Assembly: GCA_033065855.1 (NCBI GenBank)
Contig: JAVXUO010002044.1
Span: 248,001 to 312,000 of the forward strand
Reading direction: 5' to 3'
Source: Escallonia rubra
Taxonomy: Eukaryota; Streptophyta; Magnoliopsida; Escalloniales; Escalloniaceae
DNA: 64,000 bases
Position 1 is the stretch's first letter. Each line of letters starts with the position of its first letter. This document shows positions 33,700-43,581 of the stretch, piece by piece. The notes beneath the pieces were generated by a model, which saw only the letters and a list, made by a program, of their open reading frames with translations, was not told where the DNA came from and did no database searches. A program made the position numbers and the translations under genes.

Positions 33700-36600
33700 T
33701 CAACTGGGGTCCGCATGTTGGGCCAGATTCTCGTCATTAGCCGGATTTTCTATAAACCTAACCGCTCTAGGCCGGCCTTTCATAATTTGCCAAGCCATTC
33801 TATATCTATAGCCTTCAACTTCTGCTTGGCTCCAGACGGCCGCCTTGAGGCTCTCAGAGCGACAAATGAAATCCATGTACATGCAAAGGAAGACGCCGCA
33901 GTCCGAAGTGTTACGTTGCTTGGGCCTCCTCTTCTTCAATCGCCTATTGAGATTTGGCCGCGCCGGTACGGGGACTTCACGGGCACGATTGACCATTGCA
34001 CAAAAAATATTCTGCGAGAAACAGAAAATGGCGTAAGACACGAGTTAAAATTTATGGCAAGATAGAATCAGAGAATTATACAGCGATCGTAATATTACCA
34101 ACGCGTCCAATTGGGCTTTGTACATGTGCAGCACAGGCATCTGATGAGTATCGTCGTGGAGACTGTCGATCACCGATACGACTTTAGTTGTTGGGGAGTA
34201 GCAAACCAAGTACCAGTGGCTGTGCCCTAGAAATGGGATTAGAAACACATCGGCAACACTTGCGCTCACCGGACTATCCCTATTAATATATGCTCCTAGG
34301 TTAAAGGACGGTCTCCACTGGGCCAACTTTTTCTTCCCCCTATGTTCGACCCACTCCTGCCATTCAGACACTAGCATCTGATGAAAAAAGGCATCGAACA
34401 GAAAAACGGCCGGATAGCTCGGCTGCTGCCGACACCTTTCCCTCAGAATCTCCACGTAGGTGGAGACGACACCGGTGTCTAACCAACTCCCCGGAGCCAG
34501 CGAGGCCAGTTCTCCCCACGAGCAAATGTAATCCATGCCCTCCGGATGATCCACACTATACAACGCTTGGTCATGCGGGACGCCGCTAAAATAACGCTCT
34601 CTGATTATCTGGCATTTCTGCGGCTTTAGGGGCTTCAACGGATGCCCTTTGCGATATTGCCCTCGGGGGTCGACCGGGGGTATTGCACTCCTTCGGGGGG
34701 GTCGACCGGGGGGTATTGCACTCCTTCGGGGGGGTCGACGGGGGGATATTGCACTCCTTCGGGGGGGTCGACGGGGGGATATTGCACTCCTTCGGGGGGG
34801 TCGACGGGGGGATATTGCCCGCCTTCGGCAATAGATGGTCCTGCCCACGGGACAATGGGCAGACTGATGTTTCCGAAAATCCAGTCTTGCGTGACTTGAC
34901 TCTGGGAGAGGGGTTGGGGTTCCGAATCCAATCGTAAAGAGAAGGAGGGCGCACTGTAATAATCCCACGGCGCTTGAGCCTGGCCCATGGTGCTTGGCGG
35001 TCCCCAATCACCAGCCATCTCTGGTACAGAGGGAAAACCATATCCCTGGCTCACTCCCGAAGTCTGTCCCGAGGGATCGGTGCATCCCTCGGGAACAAAC
35101 GGCCGCTGCCACCCCGGATAACCCATTCCCGGGTTTGGCTGTCCCGATGCTTGCCGCAAAAAATTCCCGCAGCCAAGCGCCAACGCTTCAGCCTGTTGGC
35201 GAAGCTCCTCGCCCATGGCATCCACCAAATCCTTCCGCTCGCTCAACTTCTGGAAGAAGGCGAACGAGGCATTAACCTACATCCAGAGAGATAATAAATA
35301 AGTAACTTCGTACACACTTAGAATGATCAAGTTCAATTAGAAGCACTGGTTGGGCAACTTACCAGATTGTATGCCATGTGCTCATCGATCTGACCCCTAG
35401 GGTGGTACTTCTCCCCGCGTTCAAACCTTACTGGAGCTACTCTCCTCCGGGTGATGCGGTAGTACCACTCGTTGTACTGTTCGATACTGATGACGGGGTC
35501 AGGCTCCGACACAATGGCCGCCAGCGTGTCCTGCCAAGAATTCCAGACCTCAATTTCACGCGCGCACAACTCGTGCGCATTCGCCCTGCCAAACAGTCCG
35601 ACACCCGGTGGGTTCCTGTTAAGCCTCATATCTGGCGCACCGGCTGGCAACCCCTGCAGGCAGTCAAAATGGCGCATAGCGCGATCCGGCAGCTGCCACT
35701 CTGCGACCTCGAAGTGGATCAGGGGTGTGCGTTGCAACCCGGAGAGCGTGAAGACGAACGACTCTCCCACCCGTCGCGCCAAACGTTTGTACGGTGCCCA
35801 TCGCATCTGGCCAGGAGATAACGAGTCGAGCTCCCCCCGATAGTATGAAATGTTGTGATGGGGATCGTCTCTCCTCTCGTAGTGGGTTTCCTTCCGGCTG
35901 TACTCCCAGGCGCACAACCGAGGCCACACATTATCTGTTCCGTCCCTACGCCTGGGTGCGCCGGTAGCAAGGTGTTCATAAGACCACACCTGAGAGCAAA
36001 GACATTGAAAAAAGTATCGTCAACATTTATTGTCCATTCAACAACAAAAAAAAACAACAAAGAGCACGTAATGAAGAATTGTATGATATACCTGCAATAG
36101 CGAGAGACATGCACATATCGCTTTGGAGTCGGGCCTCGTTGCCTTGTGCAATGCTCGGTACAGGTATGCAAGACTTGCTGCACCCCAGGCATAATCCCCA
36201 ACCTCAGCCAGGTTACGCAAAAACGGTATATATTTGACGCTGACCGTGTTCTTCGACGTCGTTGGGAATAATATTGCCCCCATCACCCACAAGAGGAAGG
36301 CTTGTGTGTACAGCACAAGGTCATGGCCCGTATAGTTTTCCGGCAAAACCCCGTAGGTATCTACCAACCACTTCAACTTGATACCACCACTGCTAAATCC
36401 ATCCTGGGGTACCGAAGTAAAGAAGTCCCTAGCGGTCCTCTTATTCGTTGCTTTGGACGGATGAGCTATTACCGGCCGCCCCGTCACCGGTAACCCTAAG
36501 ATGAACCCTACATCTTCTAGGGTAATTGTCATCTCTCCGAGAGGGAAGTGAAACGTATTCGTTTCACTTCTCCACCTTTCAACAAGGGCACCTATTAAGT

Positions 36601-36929
36601 GCCGGTCAAGTTGTTGAAAGATCTGCCCATGCGTGAAAATCCCAAACCCAATCCCACGCAGTAATCTTTTCTGGGTTCTGTTCAATTTCCAGGCGTTGAA
36701 ATTATCGCTTACTTCTACCGTGTTGACAAGTGCTCTTTCCTACGAATTAATAAATATTATTTAAGCAAAATAAACACTATACAACGTTCGCAACTGAAAT
36801 ACGTAAGCAAAATAAACGATATAAACGATAAAATAAGTATCTTACTCCACCATCCCATATGAGCGTACTGATATGGGATGCTTGGTCATATAATACGGAC
36901 GAATCTTCTGGTCCAGGGTTGAAATCCAT
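33700..36929 (-). CDS. Plant mobile domain-Ulp1/C48 protease fusion, five exons, one frameshift
   Basis: Minus-strand exons with GT...AG introns: 36929-36846, 36739-36092, 35989-35363, 35276-34099, 34011-33700. Exons 1-3 (453 residues) form a plant mobile domain (aminotransferase-like/PMD), with ERWRSETNTFHFPLGEMTITLEDV and LGLPVTGRPV in exon 2 and DPHHNISYYRGELDSLSPGQ in exon 3. Exon 4 holds a Gln/Pro/Gly-rich linker, an 11-residue repeat (PPVDPPEGVQY, about five units, 34660-34830) and the start of a Ulp1 protease with GHSHWYLVCYSP (His) and VIDSL (Asp). Exon 5 supplies QRNTSDCGVF (Gln and Cys). Exons join in phase 0 except that exon 4 is one base short: a C run in the last repeat unit (about 34665-34676) shifts the frame before the protease. 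Ulp1 family members remove SUMO. PMD-Ulp1 fusions are known MULE cargo. Confidence 0.85.
34660..34830 (-). repeat. 33-bp minisatellite coding PPVDPPEGVQY repeats
   Basis: Four to five tandem 33-bp units with poly-C runs inside exon 4 of the PMD-Ulp1 gene. Run length varies between units, which makes the tract prone to slippage and to sequencing error. Confidence 0.9.
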
Positions 36930-37471
36930 TTTTTGCAACTGAAATAATGGAAAGAGGGCAAGGTTGGAAGCGTAAACATTCCCAAACATACAACGCTAGC
37001 ATATTCAGCGCTAGCATGTGATCAGATAATACGCAATACACATATATAATATATATGTATATACATTGACAAACGCTAGCATAGTGCCTATCTACTTGCC
37101 AACGCCGCAAGATGAACTCTAGATTATGAACAAAGTAAGGATTAGTTTGTGAACTTACGTGATTGATGAGACGATTAAAGGATTTCTTGCAAAGAAATTG
37201 CGCCGATCTACTTGCCAACGCCGCTGGTTTGATCGTGAGAAGAAGGAATAGTTTGATTGTGAGAAGAAGGAATGAATAGAAGTTTAGAAGTATTCGAATG
37301 CTTGCCAACGTCCGCTACACTGTGTTGCGGACGCTGGGATAACGACAAAGTAACAGACGTGCATCGACTGATGTGACAACTGTCAGGGGGAAGTGGGTGG
37401 TTTGACGGACAAAGTCGTCCGCTAGACAGTGTAGCGGACTACTTTTTGTTGGCCCAAGAATGTCGTCCGCT
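36930..37471. other. Right spacer of the MULE with GTCCGC palindromes
   Basis: Presumed promoter side of the PMD-Ulp1 gene. Palindromes lie at about 37307, 37408 and 37463, and a fourth is inside the TIR at about 37519. CTACTTGCCAACGCCGC occurs twice (about 37090 and 37208). Confidence 0.7.
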
Positions 37472-37657
37472 AGACTGTGTAGCGGACGGGGGAGCGAGGG
37501 CAAGATGGTAAAATTTTCCGTCCGCGAGACTGTGTAGCGGACGACTGACAGCGCCGCAAAAAAAAGTGATCTGGACCGTCCATCCCTTCGGGATGGACGG
37601 CCAGATCGCGCTGGCAAGATATCCTATTTTGCCTACGCGGTCAAGGGATCAGCTCCC
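37472..37657 (-). repeat. Right 186-bp TIR of MULE
   Basis: Reverse complement of 28664-28849 with about two differences. The outer tip is GGATCAGCTCCC, followed by a TA run. Confidence 0.95.
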
Positions 37658-38679
37658 TATATATATATATATATATATATTTTTTAAGAAATTTTGAAAA
37701 TTAGCGTTTATGAAATTTTTGAAAATTGATGTTTTCTATGAAATTTTTAAAATAAGACATGTTAAAGTATGCTAAATAGGTAATGTAACATGAATTTAAG
37801 CTTAATACACATGGAAGATGCATGAATTTTAAATAATTTTGAAGAATATAAACCCTAATTCATATAATTCATGTAAATAATTTTGGGCAAATTGAATGTA
37901 ATTAACCATGTATAATCGAGCAATAGACAAAACTAAGCACGAATAAAGTGATAAAACATGTAATTGCACTATTAATTTTGAAGAAATTTTGACAATAAAA
38001 GAACCCTAGTTTATGAAATTTGGGGAAAATCGATTTTTGTGGGAGTTCATGTAATTAAACTATGTAGAAACAAATAATAAATATTCCTAAGCATGAATCA
38101 AGAGTAAAAACATGTAGTATCATGCTCAATTGATGTGAATCTGATGAAATATTACTAAAGTGAACAATACAAATTTTCAAGAATTTTGGACAATGTAGGT
38201 GAATTTGATCGGTGAAAGTGTGTAAAACATGTAATAAAACAAGTTTTAGGAAGAAATACATACCAATTTCAAGCCGAAACCGTAAATTGAGCCCTTGTGC
38301 GTGAGAAGAGAGAGTTTTCGAAGGTAAGGAGGGAGAGTGAGGAATCTGCTGAAATGAAGCAAATTTATGCCTTTTTCCCGTAACACAGTCGACTACATTC
38401 CATAATACAGTCGACTGTATTGACATTTGCAGTCGACTGTATTTCCTTATGCAGTCGACTTCATTGCAAAAAATCAAACAGCCTTGAAATGATTATGCAT
38501 ATGTATATTGCAATATAAGTGGGTCCAAATCAATTCAAACACATGAGATTAAATGAATATCAACAAAACCAATAATTTAGAAAGAAAAAAAACCAAAGCA
38601 TGCTATAAGCATATGAAATAATACTCAAGCATGTGAAGTGCAACTTGCATGTTGAAGCACAAGATGTATAACAATTTAG
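37658..38679 (-). other. SIRE spacer between pol and env-like region
   Basis: AT-rich sequence without genes. It contains four CAGTCGACT words between 38386 and 38462, the same palindrome that is repeated in the SIRE LTRs. The TA run at its left edge continues across the MULE insertion to 28663. Confidence 0.65.
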
Positions 38680-39945
38680 TCACATAGGTGAAGACATGCA
38701 AAGTTCTCTTCTAAGAGCAGCAATCATCTTCGAATCTAATGGTTTAGTGAAGATATCTACTAGTTGGTGATTTGTGTCCACGAAATCTAGAATAATATCA
38801 CCTTTTTGCACATTATCACAGATAAAATGGTGTTTGATTTCTATGTGCTTAGTCCGTGAATGTTCGATGGAATTTTTGCTCAAGTCAATTACACTAAAGT
38901 TATCGCATAAGATAAGTATGTGATCATACTTGAGTCCAAAATCCAAAAGGGTTTTTTTTCATCCAAAGAATTTGCGCACAACAAGCACCAACCGCCACTA
39001 GTGCTTTTCTGCTCGATTTTACAACTGGCATAGTCGGCGTCGGAGTAACCAACTAGGTCAAAAAATGTCGTGTTCCTAGGAAACCATAACCCTAAGTCCT
39101 GAGTGCCTTTAAGATATCTAAGGATTCTCTTAACGGCTATCAACTGAGATTCCTTAGGACAAGCTTGAAATCTAGCACCTAAACAAACAATAAACGTTAT
39201 ATCGGGTCTATTTGCGGTAAGGTAAAAGAGTGATCCGATCATACATCGATAGCGCTTAATATCAACATCCTTACCCTTTTCATCTTTATCAAGCTTTAAT
39301 GATGAGCTCACTGGAGTGTCAAAAGCATTTGATTCTTTCATGTCAAATCTCTTGAGTAGCTCTTTGGTGTATTTGTCTTGGTGGATAAAGATTCCATCCT
39401 TGCTTTGTTTGATTTGCAATACAAGGAAGAAGTTGAGTTCTCCCATCATGCTCATTTCAAACTCCTTACTCATACAAAAAGCAAACTCTTCGCACAAGGA
39501 TCCATTAGTAGCACCAAATATAATATCATCAACATAGATTTACACCAATAATAAGTCCTTGCCCTTAGATTTTATAAAAAAAAGTGGTGTCAAGTTTTCC
39601 TCTTGAAAAACCATTTTCTTAAAGAAAACTACTTAGCCTTTCATACCAATCTCTAGGAGCTTGTTTTAAACCATAAAGAGCTTTGCTAAGCTTGAAAACA
39701 TGGTTTGGATATTTTTCATGTTCGAAACCGGGAGGTTGAGCCACATATACCTCATCAAAGATAAAATCATTTAGAAAAGCACTCTTGACATCCATTTGAT
39801 AGAGTTTAAAATCTTTATAGCAAGCAAAAGCTAATAGCATTCTAATAGATTCAAGTCTAGCTACCGGTGCACAAGTCTCATCAAAATAAATTTCTTCCTC
39901 TTCGTTATAACCTTGGGCCACTAATCTAGCCTTGTTTCTAATCAC
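38680..39945 (-). mobile_element. SIRE reverse transcriptase and RNase H region
   Basis: Minus-strand copia RT signatures: FDETCAPVARLESIRMLLAFA, KLYQMDVKSAFLN, LYGLKQAPRDWYERL, then LNFFLVLQIKQSKDGIFIHQ and YRCMIGSLFYLTANRPDITF. RNase H signatures are SDADYA and HIEIKHHF...VDIFTKPL. Fossil coding sequence with several breaks. Confidence 0.9.
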
Positions 39946-40005
39946 GACTCCGGATTCATCAAGTTTGTTTCTAAATACCCATTTTGTGCCTATAATCCTA
40001 AAGTT

Positions 40006-41419
40006 TTAAGGTTTAGGCACAAGGGTCCAAACTTGATTTCTTTCGAATTGAATTACCTCTTCTTGCATAGCAAGCATCCAAGATTCATGATGTAGAGCTT
40101 CGGAGAAGTTCTTGGGTTCAATTTGGGAAAGAAAAACTAAATTAACATGTTGTTGAAGAAAGTGTCGAGTTCTTACCCCACTTGAAGGATTACCTAAGAT
40201 TTGATCGCTTGGATGATCCTTTTTGTAAGTCCAATATTTTGATAATGCTTGAGAGTTGTCCGAGTTTGAAGCATCATTGCTTGCTTCCTTGTCTCCCCCT
40301 TGAGAGCTTGATTGTTGCTCATTTAGAACAATTTCCTTGGGATTGTCTTGTAGTGTTTCACTTATGTTCAAAGTTCTCACGACATTGTCCATATCATCTA
40401 CATTAACAATGTTAGTCCTCCGATGAAAAGGATTAGTCTCATCAAAAGTAACATTTATGGATCCTTCTACAACCAAACTACTTTTATTATAAACTCTATA
40501 TGCCATGCTATTATTAGAGTAACCAAGAAAAATTTCCTCAAAAGTTTTGGAATCAAATTTGCTAAGGTGATCCTTAATATTTAAAATAAAGCATTTGCAT
40601 CCAAAGACTCTAAAAAAGCTCACCTTAGGTTTCTTATCATTAAAAAGCTCATAAGGGATTTTTAACAAAAACTTTTGCAAGATAACTCTATTAAGAACAA
40701 AACAAGCACAATTGACCGCCTTCGCCCAAAAGTACTTAGGTAAACCATATTCGTTAAGCATTGTTCTTGTCGCTTCTTGCAAAGACCTATTCTTTCTTTC
40801 GGCAACACCATTTTGTTGAGGAGTTCTAGGAGCCAAAAAATTATGTGATATACCAATGTCATCACACAAAGCTCCTATTTTTGAATTTTCAAATTCTCTA
40901 CCATGAACACTTCGAATGTAGGTTATCAAATATCATTTTTTGATTTTGAACACGTTTTGTAAATGAAGTGAACACATCTAAAGATTCATCTTTGGTTGCC
41001 AAAAAGAAAGTCCAAGTATAGCGAGAATAGTCATCAACAATAACAAAACAATATGATTTACCACCATGACTAGTAGTAGGGACTGGTCCAAACAAATGCA
41101 TATGAAGTAATTGCAAGGGTTTAGAAGTAGATACAATTTTCTTCGGTTTGCGAGAGACTTTCTTTTGCTTACCCATTTGACAAGCATTACATACTTTGTC
41201 TTTCTCAAACTTAATCTTCGGGAGTCCCCTCACAAGTTCTTTGCTCGAAATATCTTTCAAATGCTCCATGTGCATGTGTCCAAATCTTCGATGCCAAAAC
41301 CAATATGTCTCATTAATAGCACTAAGACACTTGACATCTTGGTTAGCTAAATCATTTAATTGTATGGAGTAAACATTATCATTTGTACTTCCTACCAAAA
41401 TAGTTTCATTATTCTTCAA
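40006..41419 (-). mobile_element. SIRE integrase region
   Basis: The GAG-pre-integrase zinc site (HRRFGHMHMEHL and CNACQMGKQ) and the integrase core (FVIVDDYSRYTW, then RTPQQNGVAERKNR with the catalytic Glu) are seen on the minus strand, followed by the conserved RVFGCKCF stretch. Broken fossil. Confidence 0.9.
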
Positions 41420-41746
41420 AGATTGTATAGTACAATGAGAAGCCTCAAAGATTACTCTAAAACCTTTATCATTAAATTGACTAATACTTTACAAATTATG
41501 CTTCAAACCTTCAACATCTAACACATTCTCAATTGAATGTGGTTCTTTACCACTAGTTCCTTACCACTAGTTCATTTACCTTTGATTTTTCCTTTTGCAT
41601 TGTCACCAAAGGTCACATTTTCTCCTTCTTTAAGATTGATCGAGGTGAAAAGAGATATGTTGCCGGTCATATGTCTTGAACATCCACTATCAAGAATCCA
41701 CTTCTTGCTACTAGATTTTGCTTTGAGACATACATATAAACACAAA

Positions 41747-43581
41747 TCAAGTAGTGACTTTTGGTACCCATATTTTCTTGGGTCCTTGGGTGTTAGTCTT
41801 ATATTTGTAATCTTGACCTTTCACAACCCACATTTTCTTTCTACCTCTGACATAAACAATTCTACAAGGACAATAATTAGTCGTATGCCCTTTCTTGTTG
41901 CACCAACCGCAACGTGTAAATAGTGTGCAATAGTTCTTTGGTTGTTTTGTATGAATATTCAACCTAGCTTGTTGTTGAAAAATTTTAGGAGGCAAGGCCA
42001 ATGGATCTAATCCAAGACCACCTTTGTTTAGGCCAATTCTTTGGCGTCCAAGCATGACATCCAAATTGTTTTGACCATCAAAAAAAATTTCAACAATTTT
42101 TTTCAAATCACAAATCTCAAGTTTTAAATCTTCATTTTGTTTTTCTAGAGCCAAAGTTTTGCAAGAGATTTGTTTTGAGCTAGGAGTGTTAACAATTAAT
42201 TCAATCATGTCATTATTCACATGTTTCACATATAAATGGTTGGAAATACATTCATTCTTGGCATGCAACTCATTATTTTGCGTTCTCAGCTTCTCTATTT
42301 GCTTATTAGCCTCAAGGATGTTTTTTGACAAAATAATGTTTTTCTTAAAAAATTTCTTGGATTCCTCATATAAGCTATCATAAGCATCTTCAAAGCTTTC
42401 AACATCATTATCACTACCGGAAGAATAACGTACCTCATCATTTGCCATGAAGCACACATTTTCTTGATCATTCTTCTCATTGCCTTCATTACTTGAATCG
42501 AAGTCACTCCATGTTGGAGTGTGTTCGGCATTCATTGCTTTTTCCTTCTATTTGTTCTCTTTCTTAGATATTTGTCTCCTTTTAACTCTTTCCCGTACAT
42601 CTCTTCTTTCCTTCTTTTCTTTTTGTATATGGGACAATCCATCTTCATGTGTCCCAACTTGTGGCATTTGTAGCAAAGCTTCTCTTAATTGCTAGCATTT
42701 TGTTGTCTTCTCCCACCATTCCTTCTAAACTTTAAGAACTTCTTGAAGCTCTTTGCAGCCATTGCAATATCCTCTTTATCAAATTCTTCTTCATCATCAC
42801 TTGACTCAAGGTTTGAAGATGAAGCTTTAAGAGCAATTGATGTAGGCTTCTTCTTGACGTCCTCTTGATCAAAGGATTTGACTTGCGTTTCGTATGTCAT
42901 TAGTGAGCACATCAATTCATCAAGAGGAAAGATGTTAAGATTCTTCAATTCTTGGATGGTAGTCATCTTTGCATCCCAAGCTCTTGGTAAGGACCTAATC
43001 ACCTTTCTTACGAGATCATCATTAGTGAATTCATTGCCCAATTGCTTCAAAGGATTCACAATGTTAGTGAAATGAGTATTCATGTCCGTAACGGATTCAT
43101 TTGGAAGCATTTGGAATAACTCATAATCTCTAAACAATAAGTTCATTTTGGAATCTCTAAGAAGTGAAGTTCCTTCAACCGTAACTTGTAGAGTATCCCA
43201 AATACTCTTAGCGGAATTACACATAATGACTCTATTGAGCTCATTAGTGTCTAAAGCACAAATAAGACAATTTTTCGCTCTAGCAATACAAATCATTTTC
43301 TTATCAGGATCACTATAATCCGATTTGGATTTAGGCTCCTCAACCTTGTCAACCACCTTTGTCGGAACGAATGGGTCATTCTCAACAATATCCCACATCT
43401 CATAGTCTTGAGATTCTAAGTAGATTTTCATCTTAACTTTCCACACACTATAATTGGTCCCATTAAACAATGGAGGTCTAGTGGTAGAACTATCCTCCAT
43501 TCCCCCAACACATGATCGATTAACTCTCTTGGCCTTACCCAATATATCAAGAGCCGAGGCTCTGATACTACTTGAAACCAA
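41747..43581 (-). mobile_element. SIRE gag region
   Basis: Minus-strand gag of the UBN2 type: RPPLFNGTNYSVWKVKM, IWDTLQVTVEGTS, YELFQMLPNESVTDM, VRKVIRSLP. Then comes a coiled-coil stretch and a zinc knuckle CGWCNKKGHTTNYCP near 41900. Fossil with breaks. Confidence 0.9.
43559..43572 (-). promoter_or_regulatory. Primer-binding site of the SIRE element
   Basis: The minus strand reads AGTAGTATCAGAGC next to the LTR edge, an initiator tRNA-Met-type site. Confidence 0.75.

Larger units (their letters stand above)
28664..37657 (+). mobile_element. MULE with FAR1-type transposase, B3 gene and PMD-Ulp1 gene
   Basis: Termini GGGAGCTGATCCCTTGACC and its reverse complement bound an 8994-bp element. 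The 186-bp inverted repeats (28664-28849, 37472-37657) differ at only about two positions. The insertion is in a TA repeat, so a 9-bp duplication TATATATAT on each side is consistent but not unique. Cargo: FAR1/Jittery-type transposase (29502-31757, plus), B3-domain protein (32282-32745, plus), and a PMD-Ulp1 fusion (36929-33700, minus), convergent with the first two. About 23 GTCCGC...GCGGAC palindromes lie in the ends and spacers. MULEs carrying Ulp1 and PMD genes are known in plants; adding B3 is unusual to my knowledge. Confidence 0.92.

Noticed and set aside
32982-34065. Long plus-strand frames (125 and 264 residues) with a 26-residue repeat
   Set aside because: They arise because the 78-bp tandem unit is divisible by three, and the second frame runs antisense across the last PMD-Ulp1 exon.
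34586-35294. Overlapping frames on both strands around the PPVDPPEGVQY repeat
   Set aside because: Shadows of the 33-bp minisatellite. Only the minus-strand frame joined by splice sites to the PMD exons is supported.
35378-35843. Plus-strand frames of 123-147 residues opposite PMD exon 3
   Set aside because: Antisense shadows of a GC-rich coding exon, with no family resemblance.
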